Made by a program: the position numbers and the translations under genes. The notes under the pieces were generated by a model that was not told the origin of the DNA, searched no databases, and saw nothing but the letters and a program-made list of their open reading frames with translations. From Ophiostoma sp. CBS 140.51 (Eukaryota; Ascomycota; Sordariomycetes; Ophiostomatales; Ophiostomataceae), in the NCBI GenBank assembly GCA_029298735.1, contig JANSLP010000156.1, forward strand, positions 1 to 64,000: a stretch of 64,000 nt of DNA, in the 5' to 3' direction. Numbering within the stretch: the stretch's first letter is position 1; every line of letters begins with the position of its first letter. Below, in pieces: positions 43,859-57,318 of the stretch.

Positions 43859-46285
43859 TTAAACGTGGCACAGCTGGCCGTTCTGGGTAGGGATACCCTC
43901 GACCTGGCCGGTGATGTACCAGTCCTCAGAGCCGACAGCGGTCGGGGCGTAGAACAGGCCCCAGGGGTCGACCTTCTGCTTGTAGGCGTACAGACGGGCG
44001 TAGTTGGCAGAGCCGTAGAACGACTGCTGGAAGTTGGGCTCGAGAATGTCAGCCTCGCTCATGTACGCACCAGCCTCGGGGCAGGTCGCGCGCCAGCGGG
44101 CCTGCCAGTCGTTGGTGAGCTTCAGGCAGGCGGCGGCGACAGTGGCGGTGTCAGCATCAGCGTCCCACGAAATGGCCTGGATGGCGTGCAGGACAGTCTT
44201 GCGCCAAGCGGGGTTGACGGCGTTGTCGGGGTAGCCGCCAGCCGGGTTGGCAGCAATGTTGAAGGCCAGGATGGTGGAGCCCTGCTCAACGACGTAGCGG
44301 ATGGCAGCGACGGTCTCGTTGAACAGAGTGGCGTTGCCAGTGGCAGGTTCGAAGTTAGCACGGGGGAACAGACGCGAGGCAGTCTTGAGAGTGGCGACAC
44401 CGACGGATTCCAGAGGGAAGTGCAGGTTCCAGCCGTCGTAGAAGTTGTCATAGTTGAAGTACTCCAGGGCGTTGACCGGGACACCGAGGGCAGCCCAGTC
44501 AGCGAACAGAGGAGCCAGCAGAGTCTGGAGCTGGGCCTGGCTCAGCTTGGGAGCGAAGAAGGGAGCCATGGCGAAGTAGTAGGTACCAGGGGCGATCTGG
44601 ATGATGTCAAAGTACGAGTAGGTGCCGGCATCGGTGAAGACGGGCAGGTACTTGAAGTAGGCGGTCATGGCGTCCCAGAACAGGTCAGCAGTGACGTTGC
44701 CGCCGCTGACAATGTTGAAGGTGGAGACGGAGACCTGGAGCTTGGGGTAGGCCTTGACGGTGACCGAGGTAACAACACCGAAGGTGCTGCCACCACCACC
44801 GCGCAGAGCCCAGAACAGGTCGGGGTTGGAGGTGGACGAGGCGGTCACGAACTGGCCATTGGGCAGGACAACCTCCATGGAAAGGACCTGGTCAGCAGCC
44901 ATGCCGTAGAGCGAGGACATTGGCGAGTGGCCACCACCGAGGATGTAGCCACCCATGACACCGACGGTCTTGCCCTCACCGCCGACAACGGTGACGCCGT
45001 ACTGGTCAGCAGCCTGGTACATCTCAAAGGCCTGGACTCCGGCACCGAGCTTGAAGGCCGGGCCAGAGTAGCCGTTGAGCTTGAGGTTCGAGAAGAACTG
45101 GATCTGCTTAAGGTTGTGGGTCCAGATGGACAGGGCACCGGCACCGGACGACTTGCCAACGAAATCGTGGCCAGTGTTCTTGACGACGAGACGGAGGTTG
45201 GCGTTACGGGCGAAGTTGACAGCGAGCTGGATCTGGGCGACGTTGGAGACGGAGACGGCGTACGAGGGGAAGCCACCGAGCGTGCACTTGTTCGACGGGG
45301 TGTCGGTAGGCATGCAGGTCAGGCCCTGGTACAGAGGCCACATGATCGAGGTCGGGTCATCGGCGTGGATGTACGAGTCGTTGGACCAGTTGTTGGTCAG
45401 GAAAGCGCACTCAGAGGCACTCTGGTCGCCCCAGTTAGTGTAGCAGGGCGAGGCCAGGGGCACAGTCTTGATAAGAGCGCCGGGGCCGAGCAGGAGGCCA
45501 AAGATGTCCCAAACCAGCGAGATGGGGTAAAGGATGTTGCCGGGCACGACCTTGCACTGGGTGCTGCGGCGGCACTTGCTGCTGGAACCGGTGGCAGCGG
45601 TGGTCTCATCGTCAAAGTCGAAGAGGTCGACGCTGGTCAGGTTCAGGGCAGTCAGGTTGGCGATGACGTTGCCGGTCAGCTGGACGGTCTCGGACGAGAA
45701 GAGGTCGACCGTGGAGTTGGAGCTGGTGGCGTCAACGTCCGCAGCGGCAGGCGCGACGGTGTCAGCGGTGGCGGCTGCATTGTGTTAGCGGTGATCAACA
45801 GGAAGGTGCAATCGGGAAGGCTCAATGCGGAAGCCGTGAATGGGAGAGAAAAGTGGTGAAGGTTTGAAGAGGACAAAAGGGAAGGGACGATCGCGCTTGG
45901 CAGTTCAGTCGCATGGTGATGCGAGGCAGGACAGGAAACGAAGGAAGCATCTGCACTTCTGTGTACCAGCCCCCAGCATATGCAGGCAGAGTTGCACAAC
46001 GTCTGTAGCGTGCGGGGAGGAAAGTGCAATTGGGTAGCAGAGCAGGAAGGTGCGACAGGCTGAACAACAACAAATAGGCACAGCAACACAGCAATCAACC
46101 ACAACAATGAGGCTGAAAGGATGGCTCGAGACTGAAGTGCTGTTGATGTCCGCGCGCATCAAAAAAGAAGAAGAAAGAGTCTACTTACGGATGGTCGTGT
46201 TGTCCACAGTCAGCGACTGTGCGCTCGCAAAGGGAGCGAAGACAGCGGCTGCCGCAAGAGCGGCAACGCGCAGACTGGGAGCCAT
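43859..46285 (-). CDS. Secreted FAD-linked oxidoreductase with BBE domain
   Basis: Two exons on the minus strand (46285-46189 and 45774-43859) give 670 residues. The 414-nt intron has GTAAGT, a CTAAC branch point and acceptor CAG; it is far longer than others in the window. Exon 1 encodes the signal peptide (ends FASAQS). An Asn-rich, glycosylatable spacer and SSKCRRSTQCKVV precede the FAD-binding domain: VSNVAQIQLAVNFAR, VVKNTGHDFVG (likely flavin-linking His near residue 235), GVMGGYILGGGHSPMSSLYG and FWALRGGGGSTFGVV. The end has NYARLYAYKQKVDPWGLFYA, the BBE motif. The usual cysteine of bicovalent flavoproteins is replaced by EGK, so one covalent link is expected. Family substrates are sugars, alcohols or alkaloids; the substrate here is unknown. 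Third positions are almost all C or G, suggesting high expression. Confidence 0.92.
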
Positions 46286-47904
46286 CGTGGGAGTTGGTGA
46301 TGGGTTGAGGGAAAAGAGGTCGAAGTTTGCGGAAAAGACAGTGGGAGGGGAGAAAAACAAAGAGAGTCGAGACAATCCAAAAAGAATGCCAAGAACTCCA
46401 AACAAACCCTGCGGCAAAAGGCAAGGGCAACGAGTGGACAAATGAGTGACTGAAGAATGAGAAGAGGAAAAGGGGGGGAGAGAAGAAGGAGGGATGGCCG
46501 ACGAAGATCCTTTCTTCAAAAAGATTTTCTGGATTCTTGCCCAGAGAACTGGGATGGGCAACTTATATGTCAAATCCACGTGGCAATGGAGAGTGAGAGA
46601 AGAGGGTCAGAATAGCTCCAGAAAAAAGAAAAGGAATAAAAAAGAAGATAGAAAAAGGAAAAGGGCGAGCGGTCGAGATGAGCATGCCGCGTGCCGTGTT
46701 CCCACCTGCCGGGTTTCGAGGGCAAGGAGAAGAAAAGAGGGGGGGGCTACGACGTTGAGCGAGGGAATAACGGGAAAGCGCGACGAAAGGAATAAAGGAC
46801 GTGCCAGAATAGAAGGAAAAGAAGGGAAAGAAGAAGAAAAGGAACAAGGAACGACAGGAAAGGGGACCAGGCAGGATGCGAAAATGGGGAAAGGAGGGCA
46901 TGACAATGGCATTACGGAGCAGAAAAGAGGAGCTCAAAGAGGGTCGAGAGGGTCAAGAAGGACCAGACAAAGTCCACGACAGACGCCAAAGGACAAAAAA
47001 CGACCGGGGCCTCGAGATAACATCACATCATGGCATGGCCGGCATGGATTCTCATGGAGTCTGTGGACGGGGCGATGGCGGCCGTTGCTACGTGGTGCGT
47101 GTGTTTTTCGTACGATATGGGGGCATGCTGGGAGCATTTCATCATTTTACGGGTGGTTCATGTTGGCCTATGCAGAGAAGAGGGCCCAATATTGAAAGTA
47201 GATTGGCAAGAGACAAGAAGATACATTGGGAATATTGGAAATGGTATGGACATCCAGTACGACGTGCATGGCAGATGGCTCTTGATGGAGGCGACAAGTG
47301 ACCCGGTGAAGGACCATGGACGGCCTCGGGGACTAAGAAACACGTTGTTGGTCTTGGCTTAAGCATGGCGAGCATGGTTTGCATGGAAATAGTACAAGAA
47401 ATAGTACGAAGGCACGAAATGGTCCAAGATAGCACGAGAGAAAACAAAAGATAGAGAGAAAAAGAAGTCGAAAAAGAAAAGAAAGATATCCACCTGCGGT
47501 GTGAGAAGCAGCAAAACAAGCGAGAGTGCATATTTGCATGCAACAAGAGGCGAAGGAAGGAGGCGGACGGGACGAGAAGAGGATTGCAAAGAAGGAGGTC
47601 GAGGAGGTCGAGTTGAGGCAACAAGCGGTGGAAAGCAAAAGCAGATTGCCAAAATGGAGAGGCCGACAAAGAAAAAAGCCAGGGTCAAGCTCGAACCAAC
47701 GTGCAAGGGATTCAAAGGCAAAACAGAAAGGCGGGGCGGGTCGCGACTAATACTCGCTGGGCTGGAGATTAAAAGTGATCCGTCGTCGACATAGCCTCTT
47801 TTTTTGTATAGAAAGAGAGAGCAAAGAGAGCGAGAGTCAAGAAAACAGGGCAGGGGAGTGAGCTTTTAGTCTAGTTGCACAGGACGGACGGACACGACGG
47901 AGTT

Positions 47905-47930
47905 GATGGACTGCATGGATGGACTGCATG
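47905..47930. repeat. Tandem 13-mer GATGGACTGCATG x2
   Basis: Two perfect head-to-tail copies, followed by GATT, within the purine-rich part of the gene-free region. Confidence 0.95.
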
Positions 47931-50900
47931 GATTGTGACTTATTTTCGGGTATTATGGTACAAAAAAGGCAGGGAAGAGACAGGGAAGTGAAGAACACGG
48001 ATGACAACGGCACGGCAGATAAATTTGACAAGAGGCTGAAGGGTAAATCATGAAAGCAAAAGACAGAAATCACAACAAAGGAGAATAGACAACGGACAGC
48101 ACGGAGTTTGGCCGATGAGATAGGAAAGAGGAAAAGACAAATAAAATGAAAAGGCAGATCACCTTCGCTCTCATCTAACGCGACGGCTCCACACGGCGAC
48201 GACGGCAAAGAACTGCATGCGCGCGGTCTGCACGAGGGAGGTGGGAGTGGGGAGAAAAGGACGAGAAGAGCTTAGAGAAAATGGCCCAAAGTGACCCAAA
48301 AGGTCATAAATGCAAGCACGAGACAGAAAAGGGACAAGTGTGCGTGAGAAGACGGGGCAACAGGGTGAGATGGCCTCGATATGCCACGAGGCAAACGACA
48401 AGGAAAAACGTGTTGAGTGGGTGGTTCCTGGACAAAGAGAGGATAGGCCGACCAAAGGGAAAGGAGAAGGCGACCAAATGGCAGGGACGCAGAGGCGGGT
48501 AAGCCCTTGGATGCATCCGTGTGTATTTCTCCAGTTTTGCTGTGAGTCTGGACCGAGGCGTTGTCATTGAGAGTCTGTCAGGAATTATTTTGAGAGTCAT
48601 GATAATTACAGAGGTCCTTGTATCGATACAAAGAATGCACAAAAGAATGCCATCAACAAAAGACGGTCAACGAGTATGGCCAACAGTCTATCTCCAGACT
48701 TCACTATCGACGGCAAGAACCTAAAAACGCCATCGACGTCAAAAAGTCAAACAAAAAAGAGGTCAAAACGCAAACAACCAAAAAAGCCAACGGCGCAAGA
48801 TGCAAAAGACAGAAAAGGGAGACTCCAAAAGAACCAATTCTCGAGCTACCGACAGGACAATTCAGCTGAATTCACCTCGAGCCAGCTGCATGTCTTGTTT
48901 TCCCCATCGGCAATCGAGGGCTTGTCTCGGAGCATACGCAAGACAAAGTGGGCTCGTGGGCTGGGCTGTCGGTCGTTGTGGGTGGAGGTGGAGTGGAGAA
49001 CAGGTGAAGAGTCAAAAGAAACAAGAGAAAAAAGAAAAGAAAAGGGTAAGAGAAGCGAGCAATCCACTCCAATCGAGAGCACCCAAGGCAAAAAGGCGGG
49101 CAAAAAGAAACCAGACACCAAAAGGAAAAAGTGGGTGTCGAAACCACAGGGCCAGAACCAGGGAAAGGGGACTCTGGGGCCCACGGGGAGCAGCCGCTGA
49201 AGGTGGCGAAGAACAAAAAGAGAAGGCAGAACATTGCAAAAGAACTCAAGTCCGGAGCAAAAAAGAAGACAAAGACACGACTTTTCGGACGGTGTTCCCC
49301 GTTAAGTGTACGACGCGGCAAAACACACGGGAAATAAAGGGACAACCTTCAAGCAAACAACGCCGCATCGCTGCTTATACGATTTTCGAGCATAATAACA
49401 AGGTTATTTTTACGACTGCACTTTACTTGCGCGTTTACGTCGAGTGACAGCATGCCGTCTCTCTGACGTGCCTTTGGCAGACTTCCCGTCCGCACCAACG
49501 ACTGTGCACAATTGGGATCCAAAAGAGTGGTTGACTACGGAGCATTTGTGCTTCTTTTTGTTTCTTCTGTGCATCCTTTTGCATTCTTTCTCTTCTTCCT
49601 TTGTTCCCCAACCTCCGTGCTTTCTTTTTGGCGCGTAATTCTTCTGTGAACAGACGACACGGCAAGACTCACAGACGTAGGCGCGACGGCACGCTGCAGA
49701 AAGTGAGTGGGTGTGTGGCCATTCACGGTTTATTTCCTGGGTGCTCGGACGGGGTCATAGTGAGAGGGTAGGACGGCACACATGCACTCACTCACACTCG
49801 ACACAGCCATCAACAGATCTGCAATACGACGACGGGAAGAATAGCCAGGAACAGCAAAAGAGGCGAGGTGTCAGAAAAAGAAAATTTTCCAGCGATTGCC
49901 TTTACGGTTTCCTGGTGACCGTGACAGACAGAGACGCTGGGGTAAGAAGGGAGATGGGGTCAGAGAAGTGTGATAGAAGGTGAGAAGAAGGGGTGGAAAG
50001 AGGGCCAATGGGAAGAGGAAGGGGAAGGGGGCCGAAAACAACTGTGACAGAATGTGAGTGTGTGACAAAATATGATAAGATTGCTTCGAGATGTGATGAG
50101 ACGAGTACAACGACAAACAACAATGCATAAACCATAAAACAAAAATATATGATCGAAGAGATGCAAGCAAGCGAAAGAGGCTCAGATGCAGAAAGGGAGG
50201 GCGATGCTGTGCTTTTAATAGGGGCGTGAAGTGATCGACGAGGGCTCTTTTGCTTTTTTGCAGAAGAGAGAGGACGAAAAGAGACGAGAACAACAGGAGG
50301 AAAGGCCAAGAAACGAGGCAGCAGGGGGGATGACCCAGGCTCTTCAACGTCCAGGTCGACAGGATCACGACAGAAAACTTTCCGGAGAAAGCTAACCCAA
50401 ATCGCAGTCTCACCGTTGATCCTTGCCTCGTTCATTTCGTTGTCAACATTATCGTGGATGTTGTCCCCTTTTCCTCTCTCCTCAACACGCCGATGTTCCG
50501 TCTCACAGGCACACCAGCACGCTCTTCGGCCATCGGCCACCGCGGGAGGTCGACAACGACGATGGACGGTCGTCGTCGCTTTTGTCCTTGAGCACCAGCC
50601 AAAACAAGGTTAGCTCCTTTTGTGGGACAAGAGGGACAAGAAAAGACGGGGATTGCTTCTGAAAAGAAAGAACAAGGAATACGACATGACATGGAGGAGT
50701 GGTGTGGAGATGCCCAGGTCCAAAGAACAGGGGTCAACAACACCAGACAAGGCCGTGCAGTAGCGCCAGTAGCCTTGTCCTCTTCTGGTGCCTGGCTTCT
50801 CTTGTGCAGTCTTCGCAGAGCCTGTTGCAGTGCAAGTGGGCGCAAAACGCAACTGCTGTCGGACAAGCGCAATCAACCTTGTTTTTGGTGCTGGTGGATG

Positions 50901-53673
50901 CTGTGGGCGCGCTTTTTGGGAGCAATGGCCACCAGAGGCACCCTCTGCGTTTTGCCCTTATTTGCTTTTTCCTGTGCCCGTTTATGTTTGCCCGCAGTTC
51001 ATCTCTTGAACCTCGCCGTTCACATTGTTCAAGCTCGTGAGGCTTATTCCACTTTTTTTGAAATAAGATAAAGGCTACGCGGCATTTAATAAGAACACCA
51101 AAAGGGAGAGTGAAGGAGGGCAGCCACAAAACGACCGGAAAAGAAAAGAAAAGAAAGAGAGAAAACGCTCTAAAATATCCGCAAAAAGGAAAGGAAAACG
51201 CAAGCGAGCCAACAACCGAAGGAAGGAGAGACAACGGGGAAATAAAGAGCCGGACGACAAGCGGGAACCAACAAGAAAAAGGGACTGAAATAGGAAGAAG
51301 AGGAAAAAGACAGAGCCGACAACTGTCACTGTGAGCAAAACCGTTGGAGAGGTAAGTGAGCATCGTGAGAATCAGAATGAAAGGGGCAGAGCTTCACGTT
51401 TCCTCATGCTTTGTTCCTGGTTCCTGAGCGTTTGCTGCGCCTGCACGTTCTTCCCCCTCTCATCCATCCTCCAGTCCCCCCTGCTCCTGGTTCTCTGCTC
51501 CTCTGTTTCTCCAGCGTTCCTGCGCTCGGTTTTCGGCACCTACAGTAGCTCTTCAGGCCTCCAAGGCCCCAGCGAAGTTTGGAATCTCCATTGATTGTCG
51601 ACCTCGTCCCTGTCTCCCCGTTGCGCGCCTCTTTTGTGCAAATCTTTTGCCATCGCCGTCCACCATTGATGTGCCAATGCCCAGGCTCCCCTGCCTCACC
51701 TAGGGGCGCATCTTCCTTCCCAGTGCGTCTTTGGACCGTTCTCCTCCCAGACTCAACCAGGATCATGCTGGCTCGGCCCCTGGGCGGATATTTCCAGGGC
51801 CTGCCCGTTCAGTCTAGCCTTGTGAGGGCCCTGTCGACCTTAGCTTTGATAGCTCGATGTCCTCTCTCAAATCCAAACCAACCCCCAGCAAGGTTCTTTT
51901 GGACCCTCTTTTCGCTCTTTCTTTCTTTTCCATTATTGCGAAATCTCTCAGTGGACTCCAACGGTGGACTGGCAGGGTGGACTCGGTGGGGTTTTGGGCT
52001 GGACGGACTCGGCAGAACACCGGGCCTGTGTTCAATTGAGCACCGTCTGTTGTCGAGGCCCATTTGCCTGGTCAACAAGAGGCAATGATCAGCACGATCA
52101 ACCAGGTCAGGGAAAGCAGAGCAGCTCCAGAGAAAACGGCACAGCAGCTGCGTGAAGCGGCAAGCGAGACCGAAGCTGGACACACATTGCACTAAAAAAA
52201 AGCCAACGCAAGCCAGCTGAAGATGCAATTTTGGGGCTGGCCGAAATCCTTCATTGAAAAAAGGCAACACGGTAAAAGATAGGTGGACAATCTGATGGAT
52301 CTGATGGACAATCTCAGTCATAGACAGGAGAAACGATGCACGTCCTGCCGTTGTCGCGCAATTGATGCCAACATTGCGCATTGCCGTATTGATATCTCTT
52401 GGATCGCCATCCACGAGATTGCCGCGGAAACTAACTAATATCGAATACCGACCCAACAGAACGAACAAGGGGGGGGAAACGTGAGCGAGCGAGGCGATAG
52501 GCGAGAAATGAAGACAAGAGACGACACAGCACACTACGGCAAGTGCCGTTCTGTTGGGACGTTCCTGCGTGCTCTCTTGGGGGCCTTTGGTGTCCAAGTC
52601 TATTGGTTCTTTTGATGTCGTTCTTTTCTTTTTCTCTTTCATGTCTTGCCATGAAAATTATGTGCTCATTGCCGACGCTTTTCCCTTGTCGCCATCTCCA
52701 TCACCATCTCGAACTTTTCTCTACTTTATCACTGATCGATATGGGCCGCCAACGTCAACGACTCCATCACCAGCCTCTTGGTGATGCACGTTTTGGCACT
52801 TTTGCACAGACACCCGTCTTTTTGACATCTGATCTTCACTCAACGCTCGACATTTGACATTTGACAGTTGGCAGTTGACATTACCCAAGGTACGTTTATC
52901 CTCTTCTCTTTTCAAAGTTGTATCCAATGCACCTCCTCAACGTCCCAACCTGGAGCTGCGCCGTGCCTGCATGATGCCCCTTTTCTCTGCTCTGACCACA
53001 TGCGGACAGCCTGGGATTTCCATTTTGTAGTCTTGCATGTTTCCTTTTCAGTTTTTCTGGGTTTCCTGGTTGTCTGTCCTCGCTTCGCTCGATATGCAAC
53101 ATCAACTTTAAATGCTCGACCATTGAACCAAAGAATTCAACCACTTCAAACCACGTCAAAGTAACACAACAAACTCACCTTTCCCTCCCTTTCCTCCTAT
53201 CCTCCATCTTTATCACCCAACCCCCTTTTCACATGTTCACGACCACGGAAGTACCTGCTTCGTTCGTACTCGTATTATACAACAGGACAGACAGAGTGAA
53301 AACTCCGATTTTGACACATCGTAGCTACTTTCCACGGCTCGTTCCTTTTTTCTAGTTCTTTCTTGTTTGGTTTCAACTGTCTCTTTCCCTCTCACCTCTC
53401 CTTTTTGTCCCTCGATAACCTGATAGCCTGACGGCTGTCTCTATCCTTCCGTTGGTGATTCCAAAGTAATGCGGCGCTGCAAAAATCTCTTTTGGGCAAT
53501 TGTCAATCTTCAGGGGACAATCAATAGTTTATGCCCGATGCTGCAAATCCCCGTATCTCTTCCCCTTCATCCCGTTGCTCCTACCTTACGAGCAAGGCAA
53601 GCTCTTGCCTCTTTAGTCTAATTTTACCGCAAAGGATAGCAAGAACAGCTGTAAGAACATAAAATTACGGTGT

Positions 53674-53699
53674 CCTTGCTCAGTTTCCTTGCTCAGTTT
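53674..53699. repeat. Tandem 13-mer CCTTGCTCAGTTT x2
   Basis: Two perfect adjacent copies in the C/T-rich part of the gene-free region. Confidence 0.95.
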
Positions 53700-55168
53700 T
53701 GGGCAAGAGCGAGCCATTCTGTGTTTGGCCCGTTTTAGCTCCGTTTTGGTTCCCTCTCCTTTTTACCCTTATTTCCTGGTTGACAACGGAACACGCTACG
53801 GACATTTTTTTGTATAGCTCCTTCCTGTCCTTCCTGTCCCTTTGAGAGAAACAACGCCAGTGAACGCCAGTGCTTCCTTCCTTGTCCACAGCGCCCACAT
53901 CGCCCACCGTCCAGTGTCTCCTCCCCCTCCTTTCTCATATTATGCATGTTTCCTTTGTCTGGAGCCTGGCGCACAAAACGGGCCCAAAGGGGCAGCTACG
54001 ACCGGCTACCTGAAGCTACGGACGCATCCCCCAAATCAATACCCCGTATTCATAGCGAACCGACTATGAAAACGGAGTACCTCCTGCGCTACTTGTGCAC
54101 TAAACTCAGGTAGCTGTGCACTAAAAGACGCTCTATCCACTGTGCACAAAATATCAATCTCCGTTCTCCAGGCCACACTGAGCCGGCTCCGTTCTGGTCC
54201 GTTGTGCGCAAACAGAAAGAAATACACCGTAGTCATTTGTGCACAGCCAAAAAGAACCATTTTGTGTGCTGTGCGTAGAAGCTCACCACCACCGTTCGTC
54301 GGCCCCTTCCTTAGCTCTCGACATCTCGAGCGCCAAAAAATGCCTTCCGTGTCGCTCTTGCACTAAAGAACGGAAGGCGTTTCCTTCGCACTTTCTCTTT
54401 CTTTTTCCCTCGTTCCTTTTTTGTGCTTTCTACGAAGTGGTGCTTTAGCTCTCTCGCTCCTGTCCAGCTGGGTTTGCACAAAATTTAGGAAGGCACGATG
54501 CGCCGGACAGGCAGGCCGCCGTTGCCCAACGAGCCAGATAGCGACCAGGCTATGCTCATACGAGACCTAGCTTCGCAACCATGGGAGGCAAAAACTCATC
54601 ACTCCTTTTTCCTCTTTTTTCTTCTCACCAGTCCCTTTTCGCTCCGTCTCTGAATCTCGCCGTCCTGTTGCAGACTTTCTCGCCCGCGAAACCTCCGTAG
54701 CTGGGCTCTACTGGGCTTCTGGCCTTCCGGGCTGGCAAGCTTAGCCCAAACAGGTGCAGTGCTGTGCTTGGCTGTCTTACTTTTTTTCTTCTTCCTCTCC
54801 TTCTTTTCCTTCCTCGCCTTCTCGACCTTTTCGACCTTCTTTTCGGCCTCGTTAGCTTCTTTTGCCCTTTTTGCCCTTCTCAGCGGCTTCTCTCAACATC
54901 CCCCCCCCTTCCCCATCTTCTGAACTGTCACGCCTATCACTTCTTTGTCTTGGCCGTTCTTGTTGGGCTCTTCTTCAGTCCCTCCTTCTCGGCCATTGAT
55001 TTCGGCCGTCCATGAAGAACTATTCCTCTTTCATACTTGTATTCCGTTCGATTCACATTTTTCTTCCTTATTTTCTTCCCTTCCTCATATCAAGAAGTCA
55101 AAGCGCAAAAGGGGGCTCACGAACCACAAGACGTTTCCTGTTCCAGAAAGAAACTAAGCCTCTTTTTT

Positions 55169-55200
55169 CATATGCTCATCTGCTCATATGCTCATCTGCT
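55169..55200. repeat. Tandem 16-mer CATATGCTCATCTGCT x2
   Basis: Two perfect adjacent copies, about 2.1 kb upstream of the PTH11-like gene; internally each copy repeats GCTCATCTGCT-like words. Confidence 0.95.
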
Positions 55201-57318
55201 GAACGTCTTTGTCCATCTACTGCCATAATTTGACAATACTTGCCTATCTTGACCACATCCTTGCCTGCCTTTGCCTTTCGCCTTTCCTCTGTTGTTGTTT
55301 GCCGTTGTCTTTTGCCCCTGCACGGTCTTCAGCTTCCTGCACGAGGCCCATTCCTGTCAAACTTGTCACAGACCACAAACAACACCTCCTACAGACCTGT
55401 CACTCTCCTGGTTACGCCTCTGATTTGTTGTCATTGTCTTTGCTGCTCTTCCCATCCTCATACTTCTGAGCGAATCGAATTCCACGGCGAACAGACCGGA
55501 TATCTTGCCGGACAGCCTCCCCGACCAGCTTTAATCTTGGTTCAGCTTCCCCAAAGTGGTGTTCGTCGTGAACGCTTTGGCGTTTTCTTTCTTTTCTCTC
55601 GCATCAAAAGAGGGAAGCGGTCGAAGCTTTTCCGACAATTGGTCTCACGGATCTTTGCCCAAATCGTCGACGGGCAAATTGTCGACCGCCGCCATTGAAA
55701 AGTCAAAACCATTAAACCAGACACCAAGGCCGCCCAAGACCACCCGAAGACTACTTTAAAAACAGGGGGTGTGGTCCACGGAACGGGCGCCGAGTACGCG
55801 AAGAGTAGCAAAAGGAAATCAACGCAGAGAGAGCAAAGACGAGACGAACTGAGCAACAGCCAGGCCAGCCCACGCCAACCAAACCCTGCCAGGCCCTGGA
55901 CTAGACGACGCTATTACGGAACACTTCAGTTTCCACTTGCCTCGTCTCTTGCTTCTTGTGTCTCTTCTTGCGTTTCTTCGACCGCTTTTAACGAATCTTT
56001 GCTCCGTCAACTGTCTCGCTTGACGTTTCTCTCAACTCTTTGACACTTAACCTTTCCCACTCCGATCCCCACCCTGCCACAAGCAATCCAGCACTCGCAC
56101 GATTCTAGCCTTCTTGAGCTTGCTCCTGTGTCGACGGTATCCATATTTTTTGGTATTTTCCTGTCTATTTTCTAGGTCTACCCATTAATGCCTTTACTAT
56201 CGACGGAGCCGGTTTACATATACATGTACCTGTCATCGTTCCCTCCTCCGTCTTCGCTTTTCAACACACCCCTGGACAGTCTTGGTCTGCTCCCCTGGAT
56301 TTAGTTCTTTAGTCTCTTTCCTTTTCTGTATGCCACCCTCCACCACTACTTTGCGGTTTCCTTTTCCTTCACCCACTCTCCCCTTTCCAGCCTCCTGCAG
56401 CCGAGCTGATGCCAGACGTGAGATTTAGCTGATAGGGGCAGAAGAAGCCAGGATCAACGTTTTCGACCGGAGAAAAAAAGCAAAGCCATTCGAAGACACC
56501 CAAAATCATACCAAAAAGAAAGCAGAAAAGCCAAGACCTGGAGTGAGAAAAGCGAACAAACTCCAGGGACCCAAGGCTCCCAAGAACACAAGAAAAAAAG
56601 AATCCCCTGCAACCAAGCACAAACCCACACCACAGAGCCTCTTTTGGCCCCCCATCGACTGCGAGCACCTCAACTCTTGCCTCTTCCGTCAAAGTCGAAA
56701 ACGATCGACACACGGTTGACAGTTATTTTTTTGTTCTTTCTTTCTTTCTTCCCCTGGACGAGGTTCCACGTTCCATGAGTTTACTGTCCACCCAGAACCC
56801 AGTCCCATGGTCCACGGTGTCTATCTCTCTCCTCTTTCCTTCCCATCGTTGATCTTTTTTCACACACCCCAGCTATTTCCAACAAACCCTTGTCAACTGA
56901 CTATTCCTTCAGCCCAGTTGTCTGGACTGTCCTGGATGCCTCTTCCAACGAACGCTTGAACGCTTTGGACGCTTTTTGGGTGCTCTGGACTCTAGAATCC
57001 CTGCTTCTCTCGACTGACTCTCTTCGTTTCCCCTCTCATCGGTTCCCATCCATATAATACCCACCCCAGCCCCTGGCTTGCATTCTCTCCTCTGATCTTC
57101 CCTTTTTCTTTCCTTCTCCTCCCTCCCCTTCCCGTTCTTATTTCTGTGTCTTCCCGTTTCCCTTCTTCTCGAAAGAGAAAGATCAGCAGAACATCCAACA
57201 CTTCGAAGGTGGTTGTGCGTTTGTGTTTGTCCTCTTCCATTGCAACGTCGACCCTCAACGTCTGTCGTCAACCCGTCAATCGTTTCCCACACAACACAAC
57301 ACATCCAGACCGGTTACC

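Larger units (their letters stand above)
46286..57318. other. 11-kb gene-free region with strongly asymmetric purine/pyrimidine tracts
   Basis: No gene can be supported over 11 kb between two divergently transcribed genes. From 46.3 to about 49.4 kb the plus strand is mostly A/G-rich, so the oxidase sense strand is C/T-rich. From about 51.4 to 57.3 kb the plus strand is C/T-rich toward the PTH11-like start. In between (49.5-51.4 kb) blocks alternate. The many open frames are short, Lys/Arg/Glu-rich or Ser/Leu/Phe-rich and come from skewed composition. Base composition is not AT-rich, so it is not a RIP relic. Small direct repeats occur at 47905-47930, 53674-53699 and 55169-55200. Confidence 0.55.

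Noticed and set aside
43835..45859. A 674-codon plus-strand ORF
   Set aside because: It is the exact antisense of the FAD oxidase gene, has no domain, and follows from the extreme third-position C/G bias of the sense gene.
48676..49447. Overlapping Lys/Arg/Glu-rich plus-strand ORFs (174 and 215 codons)
   Set aside because: Composition simply reflects A/G-rich DNA; two different frames are open at once and the opposite strand too.
51809..52642. A 277-codon minus-strand ORF in the gene-free region
   Set aside because: Mixed hydrophobic and charged sequence with no family resemblance, competing frames on the other strand, and no splice-supported extension.
46286..57318. Interpretation of the gene-free region as a centromere or RIP relic
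   Set aside because: The DNA is not AT-rich and lacks long repeats; the asymmetry is purine/pyrimidine, not AT versus GC.
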